Below, in pieces: positions 33,174 to 44,900 of a stretch of 64,000 bases of DNA. Numbering within the stretch: the first letter of the stretch is position 1; every line of letters starts with the position of its first letter. A program made the translations under genes and the position numbers. Under the pieces are notes generated by a model. That model did no database searches. It saw only the letters and a program-made list of their open reading frames with translations, and was not told the DNA's origin. This stretch comes from Cyanidiococcus yangmingshanensis (taxonomy: Eukaryota > Rhodophyta > Bangiophyceae > Cyanidiales > Cyanidiaceae): contig VWRR01000015.1 in the NCBI GenBank assembly GCA_013995675.1, forward strand, positions 310,001-374,000, in the 5' to 3' direction.

Positions 33174-33941
33174 ATGGGCTTTGTGCCTTTCGTTTCTGGT
33201 CTGAACGCCCATCAGCCCAAGAGTTTGAGATACGTTCCTAGGCGGTGCCGATCTTGCTCAGTCATCAAACGCAGAACCGTGCAAGCGCTCTTCACGGGTC
33301 TCGTCGAAGAGCTCGGCTCGGTGGTGAAGCGTTCCGAGACCGCTAGCACACCTCCGGCGGTAGATCTCTTCATTGGGGCAAATCAAGTGCTCGATGGGCT
33401 TCAGCTCGGCGACAGCATTGCAGTGAATGGCGCCTGTCTTACGATCACGTCGCTGAAGCGACCCAAAGGCTTCCACGTGACGCTCGCACCGGAGACTTTG
33501 CGACGAACAAGTCTCGGCCAGCTCGCAGCCGGGGACTTGGTCAACCTGGAGCGCTCACTGGCCGCAAATGGTCGGTTCGGCGGCCACGTCGTGCAGGGAC
33601 ACGTCGACACAACCGGCCGTATCCTGGACGTACGACCGGAAGGGGATGCGCTCTGGTTTACGATACAGGTGCTGAACCCTATAGAGCGTGACTCGAGTCA
33701 GGAGACCGACTGGATGGCCTACCTGGTGCCGAAAGGGTTCATCGCCGTGGACGGTGTCAGTCTGACGGTTTGTGAGGTTCAAGATCGTGAGCGCACCTTC
33801 AATTTTATGTTGATACCTTATACACAGGAGCACGTCACATTACCGAGGCGTCGTCCCGGCGATCTCGTAAACCTCGAGATGGATATCATTGGGAAATATG
33901 TACAACGACTCATGGAGACGCGCCTCTCTTCGATGCGGTGA
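33174..33941 (+). CDS. Riboflavin synthase, probably plastid-targeted
   Basis: 255 residues from the ATG at 33174. About 38 residues rich in Arg, Ser and Val precede the enzyme and look like a plastid transit peptide. The mature part starts ALFTGLVEELGSV, the hallmark N-terminus of the trimeric riboflavin synthase alpha-type. The two lumazine-binding repeats are visible: DSIAVNGACLTIT...GGHVVQGHVDTTG and FIAVDGVSLTVCEV...DLVNLEMDIIGKYV. The enzyme dismutates two 6,7-dimethyl-8-ribityllumazine molecules into riboflavin and a pyrimidinedione, the last step of riboflavin synthesis. It is an intact frame, divergent from the WBP2-like gene 164 bp away. Confidence 0.96.
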   Translation: MGFVPFVSGLNAHQPKSLRYVPRRCRSCSVIKRRTVQALFTGLVEELGSVVKRSETASTPPAVDLFIGANQVLDGLQLGDSIAVNGACLTITSLKRPKGFHVTLAPETLRRTSLGQLAAGDLVNLERSLAANGRFGGHVVQGHVDTTGRILDVRPEGDALWFTIQVLNPIERDSSQETDWMAYLVPKGFIAVDGVSLTVCEVQDRERTFNFMLIPYTQEHVTLPRRRPGDLVNLEMDIIGKYVQRLMETRLSSMR

Positions 33942-34382
33942 GCCAGTGCGCGCTCGTCACCTAGATGCTTTAGGTTTTCCACTCGACAATTACCAAGCAG
34001 ATGCTGCGTCTCGCTCGAGGGCTCGAATTGCGAATGTAACTCTCTGACGCCGAGCGCCCCAACAACGCACCCTTGTTCATCGGTGGAGCGAAACAGACCG
34101 AGCATGATAGTCTCGCTCAAGACAGTAGATAAATTGCACTGGAACGCTGTTTCTCGATGCACAAAGACTCTTTTGGTTTCAAAACCAGTTTTCATGCTTT
34201 GCTGCTTAGCCTTTCTCGATGAGGCGACTGCATGAACCTGGGCGCATCTCCTTGTAAGCTTTGCGCAAGGAAACGACAAGTACGCCCCAATCTCGCAGGG
34301 GCGGCATACGAGCGCCCTCGCCTTGGCGGCGCCCCCGGTTGTTGGCGCCACTGCAACAACGCTGACTGCAACAAGTACTTTA
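33942..34382. other. Intergenic before OGG1
   Basis: The OGG1 frame is already open from 34323 but without an ATG. No other gene recognised; a long minus-strand frame here is antisense. Confidence 0.4.
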
Positions 34383-35585
34383 ATGGTTCGAAAACGAATC
34401 AAGGCATCAGTGGGTTTCGCCTCTAGTCTTCTGGCTGCTGGTGCAGCACGACGTGTTGGCAAACTGCGAACGGAAAGGCGAATCTTGGCCGGATCGCTGG
34501 TTTCGCTTCGTAGCGAGGTTGGAGCCGGCACTGTTGCGAACTCTGCGAGTAAAGCCTTCTCGCCCTGGCACGTTTTGCTATTACCTATTGAAGAACTGGA
34601 TCTGGTGTTGTGTCTGCAGTCGGGGCAGACTTTTCGTTGGCGACAGCGCGAGACTGGCCTCTGGTATGGTGTACACGCGGATCTGGCATGGAACCTGTAC
34701 CGCGCAGATTCGGCAGCACTGCGGTATCGGTATGCGCCTGCTGAAGTGGATCCAGAACATGCTCGCACTTTGTTGCGAGACTTTCTGCAGTTGGATACGG
34801 GAGCACCAACCTTGGTCGAACTGTATAGGGAGTGGAGCGAGGCCGACCCATATTTCAAGACCGTCGCGCCGTATCTGCGCGGCGCGCGCGTCCTAAGACA
34901 CGACCCCGTCGAATGCCTCTTTTCGTTCCTCTGCTCAAGCAACAACCATATTCGCCGGATATCTGGAATGGTTGAGTTTCTGGCACGACGGTACGGGCGC
35001 TGTATCTCCGCGTCATGGGTGGATAATTCTGATGCTTATTACGCGTTCCCCAGTGTCGCTCAGTTGGCGACCGAAGCGACGGTGGATGAGCTCCGTGCGA
35101 ATGGTTTCGGGTATCGAGCGAATTTCGTGGTGAATACTGCAAAGGAGTTACTTTCTCGCGGCGGGGATAAATATTTGCATGCCCTGCGGCTCGTTCATGA
35201 TCGGGAAAAAGTTATGCAGGAGCTGGTGACCTTGCCTGGTATCGGCCGCAAAGTGGCCTCCTGCATCGCTCTCCTGTCCCTGGATTGTACGGACCAGGTG
35301 CCAGTGGATACGCACGTGTGGCAGCTGACGGTGCGACGATATGCACCTCAATGGCAGACAAAGTCTCTAACAGAAAAAAGATATGATGAGATCGGCGCAC
35401 TGTTTCGGGAGCGTTTCGGCATCCGCTGTGGCTGGGCTCATCAAGTGCTCTTCACAGCCGAACTCGCATCTTTTCAGGAACGTCTGCCCGAGGCGTTGCG
35501 CCTGGAGCGTTCTCCCGGCCCCAAGCGACGCAAAGTCGGTGCGCCAGCGAAAGCGCGGGTATTGCCAGCATCCGAACTCGAGTGA
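34383..35585 (+). CDS. OGG1: 8-oxoguanine DNA glycosylase/lyase
   Basis: 400 residues from the ATG at 34383. The N-terminal beta domain begins LVLCLQSGQTFRWRQRETGL, the OGG1 signature for the antiparallel sheet. The middle has FSFLCSSNNHIRRISGMVE (human: FSFICSSNNNIARITGMVE). The helix-hairpin-helix is VTLPGIGRKVASCIALLSLD, holding the Schiff-base lysine at residue 290, followed by the catalytic aspartate in PVDTHVW at residue 309. A C-terminal basic patch GPKRRKVG may be a nuclear signal. The Arg-rich first 60 residues could carry a mitochondrial signal. The enzyme removes 8-oxoguanine opposite cytosine and nicks the strand by beta-elimination. It is an intact frame. Confidence 0.96.
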   Translation: MVRKRIKASVGFASSLLAAGAARRVGKLRTERRILAGSLVSLRSEVGAGTVANSASKAFSPWHVLLLPIEELDLVLCLQSGQTFRWRQRETGLWYGVHADLAWNLYRADSAALRYRYAPAEVDPEHARTLLRDFLQLDTGAPTLVELYREWSEADPYFKTVAPYLRGARVLRHDPVECLFSFLCSSNNHIRRISGMVEFLARRYGRCISASWVDNSDAYYAFPSVAQLATEATVDELRANGFGYRANFVVNTAKELLSRGGDKYLHALRLVHDREKVMQELVTLPGIGRKVASCIALLSLDCTDQVPVDTHVWQLTVRRYAPQWQTKSLTEKRYDEIGALFRERFGIRCGWAHQVLFTAELASFQERLPEALRLERSPGPKRRKVGAPAKARVLPASELE

Positions 35586-36173
35586 CGCGGAATCGTCCGA
35601 TCACTGTCAACGGGTTTTGTCTCGCCGCTTCATACGTTCGGACTGATGCTAGAAAAATCATGAGAAACCTGTTGGAAACGGAGGTTAGCGGAGTCTGTAT
35701 GTGGTCTCGGCATCGGATCCTGTACGGATGGAGGTGTACGGCACACTCAGGCGGCGACCCATGACCAGATATTTCGTCAAAGTGTTCTGTCCAAAATCAT
35801 CCGTAATAATACATTTATGTACTAGATCACTTGGCGGCGTTTCACGGAGCCGTCGACCTGTCACGCGAACGTTGTGTCACACGAGTGCGTGTGACGTGGT
35901 TGCGCTGTGCGTGTGCGTGCGGGTACCAATTTTTGAAGTACGCGAACACGCTACTTGACACCTCTTCACGTCAAGGTTACGCCCGCGAAGGAAGCCTGTT
36001 TAGGTGCTTCCCGAGCTGACTATCTAACAGCGAGTTTTTTGCCTTGAGTCGTTCGGGTTTGGCGTTTCTGACGGCACTGGTAGAGACGAGTTGACGAGTA
36101 CCTGGGTGTGCCTTACGTGTCGTCGTCAGCGGTGCCAGAAACGTTCTCCTAAAGTCTCTGGTCTGCGTGTTTG
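35586..36173. other. Intergenic
   Basis: About 590 bp before the PHD gene. Short GTGT-rich stretch near 35880-35930; no gene recognised. Confidence 0.4.
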
Positions 36174-38457
36174 ATGCCCTCAGCACTCGATGCGCTCGCT
36201 GAGGCCGCGCTTCTCCAGTCAGCTGGAGACAGTGCTCAGTCTGCCGCAACGGGGTCACCGGAGGGGGCGTTTTCTGCTCGATCGGGAAACGGCACTCTGG
36301 AAAAGATGGGGCACCTGATGAAAGGCGACTTGGTTGGAGAGAAATCAGCGGGGAACGTTGAAGAAGGATCCCCACGGAGAAGCTCAGATCTAGTTCTGCC
36401 TGCCAATTCAGGTACACACGGCCCGGTGGACGTAGACCGGGCGCAGCAGCGTGTCATTGAGACATTGTGCCACATGGCGAGTAGCGGCTCCAAGAAAGTC
36501 TTTGGAGAGAACGGATTCTCGATTTCCGCCCGACAGACTAGACCAAGAAATTGACACGAAACCAAGCGAGGGGCGTTCGCTCGCCGTGAACGCAGGTCTT
36601 GGAACGAGTGCAGGGTTTGAACCTCTCGCCGCAAAGGCAGCGTCATCGCGAGCAAGCGTTGCGGGCGGCCAGCGAGTTTGGTTATCGAGACCATGACGGT
36701 GAAATTACACGGTGTCCGTGCGGTAGTGGAGCTTACCAGGGATTTATGCTAGCGTGCGAGTCATGCGGGGTCTGGCAACATGGTAAGTGTATGGGCATTC
36801 GGCGAGCAGCAGACTGCTCCCGATCAGTATTTTTGCGAATTATGTCGTCCTGATCTGGTTCGGCCACAGTGCATTATTCATGGCAGCGCTGGGACGAAGG
36901 GATCAAAAAAGAACGGAACCACTCGGGGAAAACGGCTTGCAGCAGACGCACTAAGCGGCACCGATAGCAAAAGCAATAGCAACCACAGTAGCGGCAGCAT
37001 CATGGGTGTTGGTTCGGAAACCAATGATAGAATCGAGCGCGATCCGAATAACACCGTGAACTCGGTAACGTCTCCACATCAACGTTCTTCCGGCAGCACA
37101 GACGTGTCCTCTGTAGCGAATGGATCTGCCGACGGTTTCAAGCGAGACGCGTGGTCCGGCCCCTCGCGCGACCAGCAACGCGAGCCAATCGGCGAAAGTT
37201 GAAACCAGCAGCCCCCGGGATGACGGGCAGGGCTCCCCGAAGAGATCGCGCAACACTGGCTCCAAGGGATCAACACCAGCAGCCAGCCCTGAGGCCAGAT
37301 CTCAATCCGAGCCGAACGCATCCGCTTTGTGGTCGCCGCAGTCTCCAAACGCGGGCCTCAGTCGGGAAGAGCGGAAACTGCAACAGATTATGCAGCAGTT
37401 TCAGCGAATGGAGGCTGAGGAAGAACGCCGTCGCCGACGCGAAGCAGAGCAGCATATTCATGGTTCATCGAGCCCATCAATGGGTGCCGGCTCGACGGAT
37501 TCGAACGCTGCGATGACAACAGCAACGAATGTAGCCAAGTCGCCTCGTGTGCTATCGAGTCCGAAAATGGCGACGCGGTCTGAGCCTGAGTCGAAGCGTG
37601 CTCGCGGACAAGCGCGGCATAGCCGCGGTGGGACCGTTTCCGGTGCCGCCGTTGAGGAAGTCAACGGTTCGCGAGAGGATGCGGAAACCACGTCGAGCAA
37701 TCGCCGAGATGGACCGGGCAGATGCTCACCCTCGCCGCAGACTGGAACCGCCGGCAATGGGACCTGGAAGCCTTCCCATCGTTTCGCCCGCACTGAGGGA
37801 TCCTCCGCGGCATCAAATGGTGCGTTACTCGTTGACCTTTCCGAGCGGAATGCGTCCTCTGGTGACCTGCCAGCAAACAGCCGCTCCTTCTCAGGCTTGT
37901 CTTCCGCAACGGCTGTCGAAAACGGATTAAGCCCTGCAAGCCCCGTGCCGTTGCGGATTCCGCTACCCCCCAGTTTGTCTGCCTCGCTACTGGGCAATAT
38001 CTACGTGACGTCGGCTTCAACGGAGAGCGCACAGGAAGGACTGGACCGATGCTGCTCCTCGAGTCAAGAGACTGGGCCGAGGGCCTCCCCGCTCGCATCA
38101 AGCAGCTGGCTTGCCCTACATCAAAACAGAAGCTCTCCCGAGGGTGGCGGCTTCTTGCCGAACGAGGCTGCACCTGAGACGCCCCACAGCGCTCGGTTCG
38201 GAAAGAAAGTATGGCTGCTGCACCAGCACTACCAAGAACAGCTGGCATGTCTGGTCGATCAGCCGTCGAGTGGTGACCAGAATACGCCGGCGGTAGAGTC
38301 ACTGCCCGATCATCTGGAGCGGTTACGTCTGCGGGTCCAACAGGCAGCCCGTTTCTCGCCGGATCCGCTCTATGCATCTTTGCCGGTCAAAAAGAAGACT
38401 GCCGCTGCATTTCGTTTCACTGGAGAGCTGACGGTGTCGGCTCCAGACTCGGCTTGA
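36174..38457 (+). CDS. SET3/MLL5-like PHD-finger protein without a SET domain
   Basis: The start is at ATG 36174. The PHD finger spans 36709-36850: CPCGSGAYQGFMLACESCG, then WQHGKCMGI, then, in the next frame, DQYFCELCRP. Every zinc ligand is present only if one extra base is skipped between 36795 and 36815, as in MLL5 (WQHIDCMGI...YLCERC). Downstream the motif SREERKLQQIMQQFQRMEAE closely resembles the segment that follows the PHD in MLL5/SETD5, where it precedes the SET domain. Here it is followed only by Ser/Pro-rich sequence, so the catalytic domain is absent. Other frame changes lie near 36550-36600 and 37190. At the first, an intron 36498-36595 (GT..AG, correct phase) is an alternative. 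The likely role is reading H3K4 methylation in a deacetylase-type complex. Confidence 0.65.
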
Positions 38458-38790
38458 ATGGGATCTCCTACGAAACCGACCCGTATCCCCGACATGAACG
38501 TGGACAGGGGTCATGCACCCCAGCCCCGACGGAGCGTTCTTTTTCCTTCATCGCTTGGAATCTACGCCTCTCTGGGCATCGTGAGCGTCTGCATCGAGGC
38601 CCAGAGACAAAGTAAACTCAAACCAGAGGTCTTTGTGTTGAAAAGTAACCCCTCTCGTTCGATTCTTGAAAAACGTGCGTTGGGAGCTGCTCGCGCGCGA
38701 GACGCGTCGCTGGGCACACGCAGTTGACGCTCTGCCGGCACCACCCGGTCGAGTCTGCTTGTCATGCCGCCCACATTTCTCCCATGACGG
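38458..38790. other. Intergenic before PEX6
   Basis: About 330 bp; no gene or repeat recognised. Confidence 0.4.
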
Positions 38791-41700
38791 ATGCTCTATT
38801 CTTCGCGGTCGAGCAGACGAGTCGATTGGAGCACTTTAGAGACCGGGAGCGAGTCGTTCTTGTCCAAGCGAGCCAATGGACCCAGGATGAGAACGAAGAA
38901 ACTCCGACGACTGGGCGGACGGCGTGTTCGCATGCACTCGACAGCAGGCTTTGCGGTGCTTGTTCCGTTTACTTATCTGCGTGATTGGGGTTGGACGGCG
39001 CTCTCCATTGTAGCCGTTAACCTCTCACACTGGGCTTTTTTAAAAGTTGTTGAACTGGGCCCCGATTCTGTTCATCAGGACAACTCTCCGACTCGAGTAT
39101 GGCTGACGCGGCCGCTATGGCACTACGCTACATCGTCGTTGTACGGGGAACACAACCACTCCGTCGATGACACGCTGGTTTAGTTTGCGTCTGGCCACAT
39201 CCTTGCAACCGATGCGGAGTTGGTGCACGCGAGAAGCACCGACTCGTGGCGGGTGTGTACAACCACCGAGGGCAACGAGCTGTTAGCGTAGCGGTGATCA
39301 ACGACGGGCGCTTCCGTAGCCTGGACAGTCGTACAAGTGCGGAACTCGTTCGACAAGCCATCCATCGCTATGTCTGCGAGCGGGCTGCCGATATGCCTCT
39401 GTTTCTCAAAGTCGATGATGTACTCGCAGTGCCGCTTCCGGCTTTATCGGAGCCACTGATGGGCAAGGTCGCTGTCTCGTTATCGACCTGGTCGACCCGG
39501 GAAGATGCAGCAACATGTTCATCGGGAATCGCTGAACCACAGCTGCATCCGTTAACGTCCTGGTTTGAATCGGTGCATCGATTCATCATGTATATTCGGG
39601 TAGAGGCAGTCGAAATCGAGACCGAAGCAGCGGTAGCTTGTCCTGAGGTTCGTGCGCTTGTCGCAACACTTGGTGCGTTGGTCGACCCTGACCGTACCCA
39701 AATACAACAACGAGCAAACATTCATGGCATGATGGTCTACCCAGTGCCAAATCGTTGGCATCTCCGAGCGGTTGCATTCGAGTCATTGCTGCGGCAGGGA
39801 ACGCAACCACTGACTGCATGGCATCAGGTACTGCACGCTGGCGTACGATGGATGTTGGAATGCTCTGGACTGGATACATCCATGGATGTGCAGGTTACGT
39901 GTCCCGAGACATTTGCAGTGCTCGTGCACGGTAGTCGGCCACTGCAGACGCTGTGGACCACAATGCAGGTTCTGAACTCTCGTGGTATCCATCTGTGTGA
40001 GATAGATTGTGCCTTGCTGATGCCAGCTGGTCTGTCGGAGAGTCAGTGCGATGGTTCCGAGGCATTCACCAAGAATGAAGATCAGAGACAGGTCTTGGAC
40101 CCGTGGCAAACGCTGTTGGCACACTTGCGACTTGCTGAAGAGCGCTGTCGTCAGTCGTGGCCATGTGTGCTGTACTTGTCGCGATTTGAGGTGCTGGTGC
40201 AACAGCTCAGTCCAGAGGCAGTCGAGCGGGGTATTTCAACAGAAGCGCAACGTGCGCTCATGACGACTTTGCGATGGCTCTTTGAGCCGGCCGGCGGAGC
40301 GTTCGGCACCTCAAGCACTGCTCCAGGAGAGCGGAGTACCTGGTTAGAGGACGTATCAGACGGAGCGCCTCGCGTAGAGCGACAACATCGATGGCTCATC
40401 ATCGCTGATATCTCGGCAAGCTCCATCGCTCCAGCCGATATGCCTACCGAACTGGTCTCTATGTTCACTGCAGTCTTGGAGACGCCGCGGATCACCCGCA
40501 ATGAGCTGTCCCAGATTCTGGAAATATTCCTAATCGGTCAACTGGAACAGGGTCCTTGTTTGGGAAGAGAACTCATACAAGTGCTGAGACAATCGTTGGC
40601 GCCCGTGCAGACCTGTACGGAGCGCGAGGCCCTGGCACTGGTACGACGCCTCGGTAGCCGTTTCAGTGCAGAGAGTTTCGTCGAAGCATCAGCGACCGAG
40701 ACTGCGTCGCGCTTGTCGGAAACGATCACCGACTGTCTGCAGTTCTATCAACGGATGCGCATAGCTATGACAGTGGGCATCCCCAGCGTACCACAAGTAC
40801 GCTGGTCGGATATTGGCGGTCTCGATGATGCCAAGGAAGAAGTTCGCACTCTTCTCCGACCGAACCGAACAAGTCTTTCGAGCCGTCAGCTGCATCATCG
40901 CACAGGCATTCTCTTGTACGGGCCTCCTGGGACGGGAAAAACGCTACTTGCCAAAGCAGTGGCCACGGAGTGCGGCTACGCCTTTATTAGCGTCAAAGGA
41001 CCCGAACTGATGAACATGTATATCGGTGAAAGCGAGCGTAATATTCGCGAAATCTTCACCAAAGCCCGTCAAAGTGCTCCCTGTGTGATTTTTTTCGATG
41101 AGCTTGATAGCATCGCTCCGCGCCGAGGTGTCGGGAGCGACTCGGGTGGAGTATCGGACCGCATGGTGGCACAGCTGCTCGCCGAACTAGATGCTTGTTC
41201 GAACCACATCAGAGGTGCACACTCTGAACCTGATACCGTTGGATCTGATTTGAGGCCCGCTCGGGAGACTCGATCTGCTGAAGCGCCTTTCGAGAGCGTG
41301 GTGTTTGTGCTCGGAGCCACGAACCGGCCAGATTTGCTCGATCCAGCGCTTTTGCGTCCGGGTCGCTTCGAGCGGATGGTCTACATTGGCTCACCATCGA
41401 CGCTGGCCGAGAAGCGAGTTGTATTGCAGGCGCTCATGCGGAAGTTTCGACTCGCACCGAATGTCGATCTCGATCAGGTCCTGGTGGATGCGCCCACGGT
41501 GATGACGGGTGCCGATTTGTACGGCTTGGCTGTGCAGGCATGGTTGCGAGCAGCCAAGCGAACGCTACTACACAGTCGGCGCAGGGACGCGTATCGAAAC
41601 CTGCTACGCACCGTAGACGGGGCTGTCGTCGACAGCGCATCAGCTGCTGGTACCGCTGAGTGCCCCCCGGAACGAGCAAACATGTCTACGTGCAATGGAC

Positions 41701-41912
41701 AGCAGCATTCCGGGGATGAAGCTGGAGAGGCCGCAAGCGAGTTGACGCCAGAGGTGAAAGTCTGTCAGGAGGATTTGGTCGAGGCTGCAAGGCAAGCGAC
41801 CAGCTCGGTAAGCGCAGCGGATCTTGCTCGATATCAAGAGCTCCGAGAGCGCTTTGCTGCGAATACTGGGCGAGATACTGGGGAAATTCGCTTCACAGAG
41901 AGAGCCGGCTGA
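38791..41912 (+). CDS. PEX6: Peroxisomal AAA ATPase PEX6
   Basis: The C-terminal D2 AAA module is canonical: WSDIGGLDDAKEEV, Walker A GPPGTGKTLLAKA (about 40922), pore region ELMNMYIGESERNIREIF, Walker B CVIFFDELDSIAPRRG, sensor GATNRPDLLDPALLRPGRFE. NMYIGESE and the SGGVSDRMVAQLLAELD segment are typical of PEX6. A degenerate D1 lies before it (about 40080-40650) with no Walker A, as usual in PEX6. PEX6 pairs with PEX1 to extract ubiquitinated PEX5 from the peroxisome membrane. The main frame opens at 39171 but its first ATG is at about 39393, giving a truncated N-domain. A frame starting at ATG 38791 (MLYSSRSSRRVDW) runs to 39183 and probably supplies the N-terminus after one missing or two extra bases. 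Confidence 0.88.
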
Positions 41913-41956
41913 ATTCATCCTTGAACGAACCAGACGCCAGTGATAGGGACGGGCCT

Positions 41957-44900
41957 CTATGCAAGTCCCAGAGATGTGCAGCTCTTCGAGCACAAATTCA
42001 CAGTTTGCGCAATGTGAAAATTGACTTGTGGTATCGACAATTGCCCGCCGGGCATACAACCTTTTGCCAGGAATGGTATCGGGTGTCGCCATCGATGTGA
42101 CACCGCGCGGCGGACCATGACTTGGACGCTCTGTCTCATGATCCTCTCATGTGGTGCCTGGATGAATGCTCTGTTCAGTGCAGACTGAAAGTGCTGCATC
42201 TTTGACCCGAGTGGGGCGCGCTCTTCTGTAGCCGTCCCGCTGGATGTGATCTCATGCTGCCTGTCCATCAATGGGGTTGGCTCTGTTTCTCGTCTCTGCT
42301 CTGCAACGCAAATACGGAAGGGCACACAGGCAAACAGACGAGCTTCATCCAAGCGCTTACGGGTATTCGTAACGATACTTCGTCTTGGCCAGATGTCGCT
42401 GCCGATATGGGCACGTCGGCCGACGCTGCGAGCAAGGCCAGCGCAGTCGCGCATTGGTGACGATCGTCGTCGCAGGATACACCATTCACGATACCCGATT
42501 CGAGCCAACGCTGCAACGTCCAATAGGTGCAGGCGCATTCATGATGAAACCATTGGGTCAAGGTTTCGGCCTCTGTGACCGTCTCTGGTAGCGATGGTGC
42601 TTGTCCAGGCTTGACCGCGTCTCCTGCATCAAGTAGCTCCATGTAGAGCCAACACCCGAGGCTGTAGACGAGCTTGAGATCGTCTGCATTCGGAGAGGTC
42701 AGTATACGCCATCTTATGAAAATGCGCAGAACCCGCAACGCAAGGAACTGCTTTCTGCTGTGCGGTACTGCCTGCCATAGCAAGTGCAACCAGAACGTCC
42801 ATGAGGGCTCAGCCTGGTCGGTCGCGCTGGTCTTCGTCGTCGCTGCGGTTGCCAGGATGCGTAAGGCGTGTTCAACGAGACCGCGCTGTGTATTGGTGAC
42901 GGACCCGAGGACACTGATAAACCCGAGACAGCCGAGAAGGGTCAACTCCTGGAGTGGCGACTGCACGCGCTCGTTGGTCCAAGCGGCAATTCGAAGCCAT
43001 TGCGCTACTGCGCGTGCCATGTGGACGATGTACGCCCCTAGTTTGTTTGCAGAGTCAGGGTGAGATGAATCGGCCTGGACGGACTGTACGAGAACCTCCA
43101 TGACGGAGAGCATTGTAGGCACCTCCGCTGGTCCCAAAGCGTCGCTTGCGGCCTGTTCGCAGAGATGCGCGGCGATGCGGCCCCAACAGGTCACGTCACC
43201 TGATGCTGTATCGGTCTGCGGATGACGCTCAAATTCCAGTAGTCGACACCGCAACAACTCATTCGTGACCCGAAGAAGCGCCGCTCTATTGATAACGCAC
43301 GAAAGCGACATGTCGCCATCCGTGCTCAGTGCGCTAGCGGAGTGGCGTCCCGAAGCGCTTGGTTCATCTGGGGGCCCGTAGAGCCAATCGAGTACCCCCC
43401 TTCTGAGCATGGCCTGTGTTAGTGCCCTGTGCTCGACTGCGGGGAGTGTATCGCGGGAACCGAATGACGTGTACGCATCCGCCAAGTGAACGAACATGGT
43501 CCGATCACCAACGTCGAGCGCGTGCATGAGTACATCACGCCAGTGCAACATTGGCTCGGCGGTTAGGTTGATGGCTGCAACGAGCGCGCGGCCCCTCCAC
43601 GCAAACGAAACTGGATCATCGTCTTGCCTTTTGGAAACGAAGACCCATTCGTTCGACGGAATATGCTTGAGCAGCCAAGACGTGATGTTTTGAGGCGCGC
43701 GAGTTCCCCTCCAATGCACCCACAAATCGATGAGATTTTGTGTCCAGACCGATGTCGGTGCACGTCGGACGCCGTGGATCACCCGATACGGACTGGAGCT
43801 TGGCTCCAGGCACGACTCACCGAGAAGCGAATCGAGCCAGTCGAATAGATCTGGCTGACCATTCGCAAAGCGCTCATCAAATCTCTGTGCAGCGGCTGGC
43901 ACGAAGAGAACGAATCGAGCGATGCTGCTTGCGCGTTGATGCAGCTCTCCGAGCTGAATCCGTGCCCTGCACAGAACGAGGTCGCTTGCGCCATGATTTG
44001 CATCGGTTGGATGGGCCACAAGGGCGCGCGCTGTTGCGAGCAGGTCGAAAGCCTGATCCAGTGCCGCCACGAGTGTGGGGCTGTCCGTTGCCGAGAGAAG
44101 CTGCTCGAGCGCCTCATCAGTGCAGATAAGAGGTAGAAGCGTTCCATAGCGGATACCTGATGGAGCTTGGAGGTATCTCATGAGCGCGTCCATGAATTCA
44201 TCGATCCCCTGGTGGAGGGTGGCCTTTTTGTTCTCCAGTCGTGAAGTATGATAGAACGAATACCAGAGTGTAATCGGGTGGCCGGCGATCTGCACCAAAC
44301 GATGGCACTCTCGAGCACCAGGGGAGAGCGGTTGGAGAATCGTCCACATCTGGGTGAGCCACCAGTACCAGACGTTCGCGTGAACCACGTCCGGCTGCAT
44401 ACGATGAGGTTCGTAATCGTCTCCATGTTGAGTGTGCTCGGATCTTAGGTCCGTCACGGAATCGAAGGTGCTCGATGGAGGAATCATTCCTCGCAGCGCA
44501 CCGTCGTCGCAGTGAATGTCCAGCGTGCGCTCTGCATTGTAGCCAATCGCATCCCTCACGAGATGCATCTGCAAGAATATCCAGCCGGGAAGATACTCAA
44601 TAATGAATGCTTGAGCCAGCGATGCGCTCTCGTTCGCCACAAGACAGATGCGTGCGACGAATCTCAGGAGTCTTCGCCAAGCCCGGCACTCGTAGATGTA
44701 GCAGAGTAGCGATCTGACTTGGCCCGAATCGCTGGTGCACTGGAGGTTGGATAGAAGATGACGTGAGAACCGCTTCATGTTTTCAGAAGGTGGTGGACTC
44801 AGCTCAAAAGCTCCGACACTGTTCGCGAGTGCTTCGATGAGCGCACGTTGTTCGCGGCGCGTATGATTCGCCTCCCTGGCCGAGGGGTCTCGCACCAGTG

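Noticed and set aside
33818-34945. A 375-codon minus-strand frame
   Set aside because: It overlaps the intact riboflavin synthase and OGG1 genes on the plus strand, lacks any domain and is rich in residues typical of antisense reading (Arg, Ser, Cys).
36774-36810. A GTAAGT donor-like site inside the PHD finger
   Set aside because: Splicing here would remove the His/Cys ligands (WQHGKC) and leave an impossibly short intron.
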